Origin: Clostridium sp. CAG:273
GTDB taxonomy: Bacteria; Bacillota; Clostridia; TANB77; CAG-508
NCBI GenBank assembly: GCA_000438355.1
Contig: FR901478.1
Coordinates: 7,818-13,870, forward strand
Direction of reading: 5' to 3'
Length of the DNA stretch: 6,053 nt
Shown: positions 1-3,736 of the stretch, in pieces
Position numbering within the stretch: the stretch's first letter is position 1
How the letters are laid out: the number at the start of each line of letters is the position of its first letter
Program-made: the position numbers and the translations under genes
The notes under the pieces: model-generated
Databases searched by the model: none
What the model saw: the letters and a program-made list of their open reading frames with translations, nothing else
What the model was told of the DNA's origin: nothing

Positions 1-41
1 ATTGTACTTTCCCTCTTTCATTAGTTAATATTCTTTCTAAT

Positions 42-81
42 AAAAGTAATTTAACATTGATTTACGTTTCTAATTACTTTT
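42..81. terminator. Possible AT-rich hairpin terminator after the P-loop/Asp23 gene
   Basis: Two perfect 10-base arms, AAAAGTAATT (42-51) and AATTACTTTT (72-81), can pair, with a further AAC/GTT pairing (53-55 with 66-68) inside. The hairpin lies about 50 bases past the stop codon of the P-loop/Asp23 gene. On the minus strand the trailing T run is only the last four bases of the stem followed by ATTAG, which is weak. On the plus strand the stem runs into TTTTTTGTTTTT, which is better. It may therefore serve a plus-strand gene left of the window, act in both directions, or be chance in AT-rich DNA. Confidence 0.3.
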
Positions 82-132
82 TTGTTTTTAATTTCTATTT
101 TTTATTAATTTACTACTTTTATTATTCTTCAC

Positions 133-1020
133 TTATTCTTCCTCTTTTTCTGGCATGTGTATACCTTTTGCTACTACAGTTATTTTCTGAACATTCATAG
201 TAGTTAAATTTTCTATTTCTTTTTTATACCTTTCTTTAAATTCTCTTAATACTGTTAAAATATTATAACCATAGTTTACAACTACTTCTAAATAAATATC
301 TGGTCCTTCTGGGTAACTTTCAACTCTCGCTCTTGATAATTTATAAACTCCTCCAGTCTTTTTTGCTAAATATTCTGCAATTTGTCTAAAAACTGTATCC
401 GAAATTGTAAAATTTCCTAAATAACTAAAAGTCGGTCTTATAATTGACTTTTCTGAAATATATGGGTCATTTCCTTTACCTTTAAATTTAAATATTTGTA
501 GTGGGTCTAATATATAACCTGAAAAATCTTTTTTTATCTCAAATGTTGGAACTGGTATTACATGCTTTCCTTGAGTAGTCCTTATCATTTTTGCAGTTTT
601 CATTTCTTCTTCTGTTGCAACTTCATTTATGTAAATTCTTTTCATAGGTCTTGGAAGTCCTAAATTATCTGTTATCTTATCTATCATCCCATCTGAAGTT
701 CCTAAAATTAATATAGCATCTGGCTTATATTTTTTTATAGCTTTTTTCATGTCATTTCTTTCTTGCTCATTTATAAATATAGCTTTTTTTACAGTTTCTA
801 TTTTCGTTGGTGCTTTTTTTGCAGAACTTCCAGCTATAATGTCATTTTCTTTTATTAATATTCCATCATCTATAATATAATTTATATTGTATTCATTTGC
901 CACCATTTGGGCTCTATAGCTTTTTCCTGTACCAGATGGTCCAATAAATGCATATACTTTTATGTCTTGCATTGGATTAAACAAATTTTGATTAAATATG
1001 TTTTGATTAAACAAACTCAT
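133..1020 (-). CDS. P-loop NTPase fused to a C-terminal Asp23/Gls24 (DUF322) domain
   Basis: This is a 295-residue soluble protein with two recognisable parts. The N-terminal part has a Walker A motif GPSGTGKS at residues 27-34 and a hydrophobic strand AILILGTSD at 102-110 that could be the Walker B or sensor region. Blocks that look conserved follow, such as GKHVIPVPTF (151-160) and GYILDPLQIF (168-177). The C-terminal part, about 190-290, has the Asp23/Gls24 pattern: GNFTISD, then hydrophobic IAEYLAKKTGGVYKL, then VVVNYGYNI, then a helix and the strand NVQKITVVAKGI. Asp23 and Gls24 proteins are alkaline or envelope stress proteins of Gram-positive bacteria; Asp23 of Staphylococcus aureus is held at the membrane by AmaP. 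Here no membrane segment or signal peptide is visible. The start at 1020 is favoured because AAGGAG sits 7 bases upstream, whereas Met17 (codon 972-970) has no ribosome binding site. Residues 3-15 are a small repeat (LFNQN, IFNQN, LFNP). A nucleotide-controlled role at the envelope is inference; the substrate is unknown. Confidence 0.88.
   Translation of the reverse strand: MSLFNQNIFNQNLFNPMQDIKVYAFIGPSGTGKSYRAQMVANEYNINYIIDDGILIKENDIIAGSSAKKAPTKIETVKKAIFINEQERNDMKKAIKKYKPDAILILGTSDGMIDKITDNLGLPRPMKRIYINEVATEEEMKTAKMIRTTQGKHVIPVPTFEIKKDFSGYILDPLQIFKFKGKGNDPYISEKSIIRPTFSYLGNFTISDTVFRQIAEYLAKKTGGVYKLSRARVESYPEGPDIYLEVVVNYGYNILTVLREFKERYKKEIENLTTMNVQKITVVAKGIHMPEKEEE
975..1019. repeat. Three-copy 15-bp tandem repeat at the start of the P-loop/Asp23 gene
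   Basis: On the plus strand three units begin with GATTAAA at 975, 990 and 1005, each 15 bases long. Units one and three are almost identical (GATTAAACAAA); the middle one reads GATTAAATATG. They encode the five-residue units LFNQN, IFNQN and LFNP just after the start codon. Since 15 is a multiple of three, gain or loss of a unit would keep the reading frame. Confidence 0.85.
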
Positions 1021-1027
1021 TACATTT

Positions 1028-1033
1028 CTCCTT
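1028..1033 (-). promoter_or_regulatory. Ribosome binding site AAGGAG for the P-loop/Asp23 gene
   Basis: On the minus strand AAGGAG is followed by a 7-base spacer and ATG at 1020. This is a near-ideal Shine-Dalgarno match and decides the start in favour of residue 1 over the in-frame Met17, so the repeated N-terminal peptide is part of the protein. Confidence 0.8.
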
Positions 1034-1050
1034 GATAAATAACTTAGTAA

Positions 1051-1079
1051 ATTATATCACTAGGGTAGTTGTTTTGCAA
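1051..1079 (-). promoter_or_regulatory. Sigma-A-type promoter of the P-loop/Asp23 gene
   Basis: On the minus strand TTGCAA (1079-1074) is followed by exactly 17 bases and TATAAT (1056-1051). The -10 box is preceded by TGA, giving the extended TGnTATAAT form. The predicted transcript would start near 1044 and have a leader of about 25 bases containing the AAGGAG ribosome binding site. The gene would therefore be transcribed independently of the toxin-antitoxin operon upstream. This looks like a vegetative promoter; no sigma-B-like stress motif was seen. Confidence 0.72.
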
Positions 1080-1125
1080 TGTTTTATTTTTCTTCTTTAG
1101 ATATCTGGAAAATTTCACCTAACAT

Positions 1126-1228
1126 ATTTGGCAAATTGCTTTACAAAATTGCATTTAATTTTCTACTTATGTTCTGCATTGCTCTATTCCACACATTTCT
1201 TTTATGTATACAAATGTATTTGCCAAAT
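1126..1228. repeat. Perfect 11-base inverted repeat with an 81-base interior
   Basis: ATTTGGCAAAT at 1126-1136 is exactly complementary to ATTTGCCAAAT at 1218-1228. The 81 bases between contain no recognisable gene. The arms hold a GGC/GCC core, uncommon in this AT-rich window, so chance is less likely than for the A/T palindromes elsewhere. It could be the ends of a small non-autonomous element, two copies of a protein-binding site (each arm is itself nearly palindromic), or coincidence. No flanking target duplication is obvious. Confidence 0.4.
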
Positions 1229-1229
1229 T

Positions 1230-1261
1230 AAAAACAGAGAACTCAAAACTTGAATTCTCTG
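1230..1261 (-). terminator. Rho-independent terminator of the toxin-antitoxin operon
   Basis: On the minus strand CAGAGAA (1261-1255) pairs with TTCTCTG (1241-1235). After one mismatch, TCAA pairs with TTGA inside, leaving a three-base loop. The stem is followed directly by TTTTT (1234-1230). It lies about 100 bases past the toxin stop codon. On the plus strand the same stem is followed by CGGCTTTTT, so it may also stop transcripts coming the other way. It would keep toxin transcription out of the downstream gene. Confidence 0.75.
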
Positions 1262-1364
1262 CGGCTTTTTAGATTCAGTCCTCAAATACGGGATTTTTGA
1301 TTTTAATGTTTCCATAAAAAAATGCCTTGAATTTTTTTAACTCAAACAAAATATTTATTTACTT

Positions 1365-1682
1365 TTATAATAAACCTCCATCTAAATAGTTTCTTCCTCC
1401 ATAATATATATGTGCAATATAAACTATTTTTTCTAATTCATTTATGGTATATAAAATAACATAGTTGTTTACAATCATTCTTCTGTATTGTTTTTCCGTT
1501 CTATTTGTTTTTTCTATTTCAGTACACATTCTTGGAGAATTTTCTAATAAAAGAATATTATATATTACTTTTTCTCTTAATCTATTTGAGGCATCTATAT
1601 TTTTTAATTTATTAGAAATATAATCACATGTTTCTTCAAACTCATCTAAAAATTGGTTTGTTAGTTTTACTTTATATTCCAT
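1365..1682 (-). CDS. RelE/ParE-family toxin of a type II toxin-antitoxin system
   Basis: This is a 105-residue protein with the plan of the RelE/ParE fold. The N-terminal strand MEYKVKLT is followed by two helices (about residues 10-47, FLDEFEETCDYI and a basic ASNRLREKV helix). Then comes the NSPRM turn (48-52) and the C-terminal strands with RRMIVNNYVILYTI (67-80), IVYIAHIYYGGRNYL (86-100). Arg67/Arg68 and Arg97 sit where the family often has functional basic residues. The family includes ribosome-dependent mRNA nucleases (RelE) and gyrase poisons (ParE); sequence alone does not say which applies, though the YxIxY...IxxIxxxxRxY pattern leans to ParE. An in-frame ATG at 1718 would add 12 residues, but it has no advantage: the ATG at 1682 has GGAAGG six bases upstream and gives a canonical N-terminus. 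The gene starts inside the end of the antitoxin gene (11-base overlap), implying translational coupling. It appears intact. Confidence 0.88.
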   Translation of the reverse strand: MEYKVKLTNQFLDEFEETCDYISNKLKNIDASNRLREKVIYNILLLENSPRMCTEIEKTNRTEKQYRRMIVNNYVILYTINELEKIVYIAHIYYGGRNYLDGGLL

Positions 1683-1908
1683 ATTTTTCCTTCCACTCTT
1701 TAAAAACTTCTCTAGCATCTCTTACTCTGCCTTTTTTGATATCATCTTCAGCTTTTAATAGATGTTTTTCTATATCTTCTTTTAATAATTTTTCTCTATA
1801 TTCTTCCATTTTCATAATTACAATGTCATTATTATTCATAGTGATAACCATCTCTCCGTTTTGGTTAACTGCTGTTTTCAAATCTTGGATACTTGTTACT
1901 TGCATCAT
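1672..1908 (-). CDS. Phd/YefM-like antitoxin
   Basis: This is a 78-residue, highly charged protein directly upstream of a RelE/ParE toxin. Residues 3-38 fit the Phd/YefM DNA-binding fold: QVTSIQDLKTAV (the usual V-S-x-x-x-L-R/K start), then GEMVITMNNNDIVIMKMEEY, matching the family pattern G-x-x-V-I-V-T-x-N-x-x-x-V-x-V-x-x-x-x-x-Y. Residues 40-78 are a charged helical tail (KEDIEKHLLKAEDDIKKG, then DAREVFKEWKEKYGI), expected to wrap round and block the toxin. The first helix region looks shorter than in typical Phd proteins. The first of two adjacent Met codons is chosen because AGAGAGGTG ends 7 bases before it. Antitoxins of this family dimerise, bind their own operator and, with toxin, repress the operon; the inverted repeat over the -10 box fits this. 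The stop overlaps the toxin start by 11 bases. Confidence 0.87.
   Translation of the reverse strand: MMQVTSIQDLKTAVNQNGEMVITMNNNDIVIMKMEEYREKLLKEDIEKHLLKAEDDIKKGRVRDAREVFKEWKEKYGI
1689..1694 (-). promoter_or_regulatory. Ribosome binding site of the toxin, inside the antitoxin gene
   Basis: GGAAGG on the minus strand (1694-1689) lies six bases upstream of ATG 1682-1680 and inside the last codons of the antitoxin gene. It decides the toxin start at 1682 rather than 1718, and the placement suggests toxin translation is coupled to that of the antitoxin. Confidence 0.7.
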
Positions 1909-1927
1909 TTTAATACACCTCTCTTTA

Positions 1928-1947
1928 CTATACTATAAACAGTATAG
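1928..1947. promoter_or_regulatory. Probable antitoxin operator: inverted repeat over the -10 box
   Basis: CTATACT (1928-1934) and AGTATAG (1941-1947) form a perfect 7-base inverted repeat with a 6-base spacer. The upstream arm coincides with the TATACT -10 box of the toxin-antitoxin promoter and the other arm covers the expected transcription start. A protein bound here would block RNA polymerase, as expected for autorepression by a Phd-type antitoxin. That the antitoxin is the binder is inference from position. Confidence 0.6.
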
Positions 1948-1969
1948 CATAAATTTTATTATTTTTGAA
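1941..1969 (-). promoter_or_regulatory. Promoter of the toxin-antitoxin operon
   Basis: On the minus strand TTCAAA (1969-1964), a 17-base spacer and TATACT (1946-1941) form a sigma-A-type promoter. The -10 box is preceded by TGC, making an extended -10 (TGnTATACT) that would compensate for the weaker -35. The predicted start is near 1934, about 26 bases upstream of the antitoxin ATG. Confidence 0.7.
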
Positions 1970-1999
1970 TACCTTTCATAGGTTTTCCAAAATTATTAT

Positions 2000-2024
2000 T
2001 AGTATATAATTTTATTATATACTA
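2000..2024. repeat. Perfect 11-base A/T hairpin upstream of the toxin-antitoxin promoter
   Basis: TAGTATATAAT (2000-2010) and its exact complement ATTATATACTA (2014-2024) flank a 3-base loop. It lies about 30 bases upstream of the -35 box of the toxin-antitoxin promoter. Neither strand has a T run after the stem, so it is not a usual terminator. It shares the words AGTATA and TATACT with the operator at 1928-1947, in the opposite order. It may be a second binding site or chance in AT-rich DNA. Confidence 0.6.
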
Positions 2025-2183
2025 TTCCCTTTACATTATTTTTATCAAATTCATTTTTTACTCATCCAGTTTAATTATTAATTTTACATACTTTACTTAT
2101 TTTTTCTAAAACTCTCTGCTTCTTCTAGGAATAAATCAAAAATTGGAAATGAAACTGGTATTTGCTAAAAATAACAAAATAAT

Positions 2184-2227
2184 AAAAAAAATCTACCAGC
2201 ATATTTTATTTAACTGACAGATTTTTT
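2184..2227 (-). terminator. Strong directional rho-independent terminator of the glycosyltransferase gene
   Basis: On the minus strand AAAAAATCTGTCAG (2227-2214) pairs with CTGGTAGATTTTTT (2199-2186) over 14 positions. Two of these are G-U wobbles; the loop is 14 bases, and the T tract reaches 2184. It starts 38 bases past the glycosyltransferase stop codon. The two wobble pairs become A/C mismatches in the plus-strand transcript, so the stem is best formed in the minus-strand RNA. It insulates the toxin-antitoxin operon from upstream transcription. Confidence 0.85.
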
Positions 2228-2265
2228 GTTTTTTATTTGTTCTTTTCTTTGCCAATTTTGATAAT

Positions 2266-3525
2266 TTATTTTACTTCTTGGCTAACAATTTCTGTTTTTC
2301 CTACGTCATCAATTTTAATACTTCTTGTGTGTTCAATTTTTTCCCATTTTACATTTCTCTTAAATAAACATACAAAATTAATTAATAACCATGAGCCTAG
2401 GAATAATGGGTAACATGCTAGACCTTTTATCATAGGTTTTATTGGCTTTTTATCTAATAGCATAATAATTATTGCAGTACCTATTGGAAGTAAAAATGTT
2501 GGTATTAAATATCTTAAAATATTAACAACTAAGTCTACTGATGTCATCCCTGAACCTGCATATATTACAAAGTTCATCCCTAATAACACTAGTGTTAAAA
2601 CAAACATTGGTATACTACCTAGTATATATAAAAGCCCATCAAAGTTCATAACTGTTTTCTTTTCTTTTACTGCTACTGCTAAAGGTTTTGTATATTCTTT
2701 TAAACATTGAATATGTCCAATTGTCCATCTTGCTCTTTGTGACCAAGATTGCTTAAATCCAACTGGTTGCTCATCATACACAATAGCCTCTCTTGCCCAA
2801 CCTAATTTTCTTCCTTTTATTATTCTTTTTAAAGAGAATTCTATATCCTCTGTTAAAGTATTAGTATTCCAACCTTCTGGTTTTATTACATCAAATCTTA
2901 CCATAAAACCTGTTCCGTTGATAAGTGGTGATAGCCCTATATTGTATCTTGCTAAATGATAGAAACGGTTCATTGTCCAATAGAATAATGCATACCCTGC
3001 ACTTACCCAGCTGTCTGTTGGATTTTTAATATCTCTGTACCCTTGGACAACGTCTTCACCTTGGCATAATTTTATATTCATATTTTTTATAAAATTAATA
3101 TCTACAATATTGTCTGCATCAAATACGCAAAAAGCATCATAGTCTGCATCTTCTTGTATTTTTTGTTGTAAAAACCAATTTAATGCATAACCTTTAGTTT
3201 TATGCTCTTCATCAAATCTTTCGTAAACAATTGCACCAGCTTTTCTAGCAATTTCTGCTGTTGAATCTGTGCAGTTATCTGCAATTACATAAATGTCAAA
3301 TAACTCTTTTGGATAATCTTGCTTTTTTAAACTCTCTATTAAGTTTGCAACAACTGCCTCTTCATTATGAGCTGGTATAATTGCCATAAATTTATTTTTC
3401 TTTTCATTAACTATAGGTTTTTCTTTAAGTTTTACTAAAGAACATAAACTTATACCAATTTGATATACCCAGAATATTGTTATAATCCATATTAATACTT
3501 GTTGTATTATATATAAATATTCCAT
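2266..3525 (-). CDS. Membrane-bound family 2 glycosyltransferase (processive-synthase type)
   Basis: This is a 419-residue protein with one N-terminal membrane segment (about 4-29), a cytoplasmic GT2 catalytic domain, and about three C-terminal membrane segments (297-321, 333-357, 367-388). Catalytic-domain motifs appear in order: IPAHNEE (50-56), ADNCTDST (82-89, nucleotide binding), FDADN (135-139, the metal-binding DxD), NGTGF (203-207), TED (225-227, catalytic base) and QRARW (263-267, the QxxRW motif of processive synthases). This set is shared by cellulose, hyaluronan and poly-N-acetylglucosamine synthases, so it probably uses a UDP-sugar and either builds or transfers sugar onto a lipid or polysaccharide at the inner face of the membrane. 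The sugar cannot be told from the sequence. AAGGGAG lies 8 bases upstream of the ATG. It has its own promoter and terminator and no capsule, export, PilZ or deacetylase partner in the window, so its pathway is open. The length and motifs suggest an intact enzyme. Confidence 0.92.
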   Translation of the reverse strand: MEYLYIIQQVLIWIITIFWVYQIGISLCSLVKLKEKPIVNEKKNKFMAIIPAHNEEAVVANLIESLKKQDYPKELFDIYVIADNCTDSTAEIARKAGAIVYERFDEEHKTKGYALNWFLQQKIQEDADYDAFCVFDADNIVDINFIKNMNIKLCQGEDVVQGYRDIKNPTDSWVSAGYALFYWTMNRFYHLARYNIGLSPLINGTGFMVRFDVIKPEGWNTNTLTEDIEFSLKRIIKGRKLGWAREAIVYDEQPVGFKQSWSQRARWTIGHIQCLKEYTKPLAVAVKEKKTVMNFDGLLYILGSIPMFVLTLVLLGMNFVIYAGSGMTSVDLVVNILRYLIPTFLLPIGTAIIIMLLDKKPIKPMIKGLACYPLFLGSWLLINFVCLFKRNVKWEKIEHTRSIKIDDVGKTEIVSQEVK

Positions 3526-3596
3526 TACTTTTTCTCCCTTTATATTTTTAAAATTTGCATTTGTTAAAGTTTTATTTCTAAAGTCCTACATTTTAT

Positions 3597-3625
3597 ATTA
3601 TACTATCTTTTCAAAAATTTTACAA
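3597..3625 (-). promoter_or_regulatory. Promoter of the glycosyltransferase gene
   Basis: On the minus strand TTGTAA (3625-3620), a 17-base spacer and a perfect TATAAT (3602-3597) lie in the spacer after pnp. The predicted leader is about 65 bases and ends in AAGGGAG before the ATG at 3525. No convincing terminator for pnp was found in the 211-bp spacer, so read-through from pnp could add to expression. Confidence 0.72.
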
Positions 3626-3736
3626 CTTTTTTAAATATTTTAATAAATTATTAATATTTTTTCACTATTTTGTTGTTTTTTGCCTATGTATTACTTTATA
3701 TTATGTTTTACTATATTTTTTTATATTTTTGCACTT

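Larger units (their letters stand above)
1021..1364. other. 344-bp intergenic region between toxin and P-loop/Asp23 gene
   Basis: It holds, from right to left: the toxin 3' flank; a hairpin terminator (1261-1230); a widely spaced 11-base inverted repeat (1126-1136 with 1218-1228); and the promoter and leader of the P-loop/Asp23 gene (1079-1021). The part from about 1085 to 1320 looks less simple in sequence than the other spacers here, which are mostly A/T runs. A 37-codon ORF crosses it on the minus strand (1315-1202) but is not supported as a gene. Confidence 0.6.
1909..2265. other. 357-bp intergenic region between glycosyltransferase and antitoxin
   Basis: It contains, from right to left: the glycosyltransferase terminator (2227-2184); a 23-codon open stretch with protein-like composition and no start codon (2164-2093), perhaps a gene fossil; a perfect 11-base hairpin (2000-2024); and the antitoxin promoter, operator and ribosome binding site (1969-1909). 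The rest is A/T-rich sequence in which I see nothing. Confidence 0.6.

Noticed and set aside
1683..1718. Longer toxin reading frame starting at the ATG at 1718
   Set aside because: The extra 12 residues lie inside the antitoxin gene. GGAAGG sits six bases upstream of the ATG at 1682, and that start gives the usual RelE/ParE N-terminus.
1628..1981. Plus-strand open frame of 117 codons opposite the toxin-antitoxin genes
   Set aside because: It is a hydrophobic Phe/Leu/Ser-rich antisense shadow of two recognisable genes, with no domain or good ribosome binding site.
1021..2265. CRISPR array, transposase or phage attachment site in the non-coding gaps
   Set aside because: No regularly spaced repeats, no transposase or integrase fragment, and no tRNA gene or direct-repeat pair was seen.
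3634..3660. A/T hairpin AAATATT...AATATTT considered as the pnp terminator
   Set aside because: On the minus strand the stem is followed by A-rich rather than T-rich sequence, has a two-base bulge and no G/C pairs. A terminator for pnp could not be supported.
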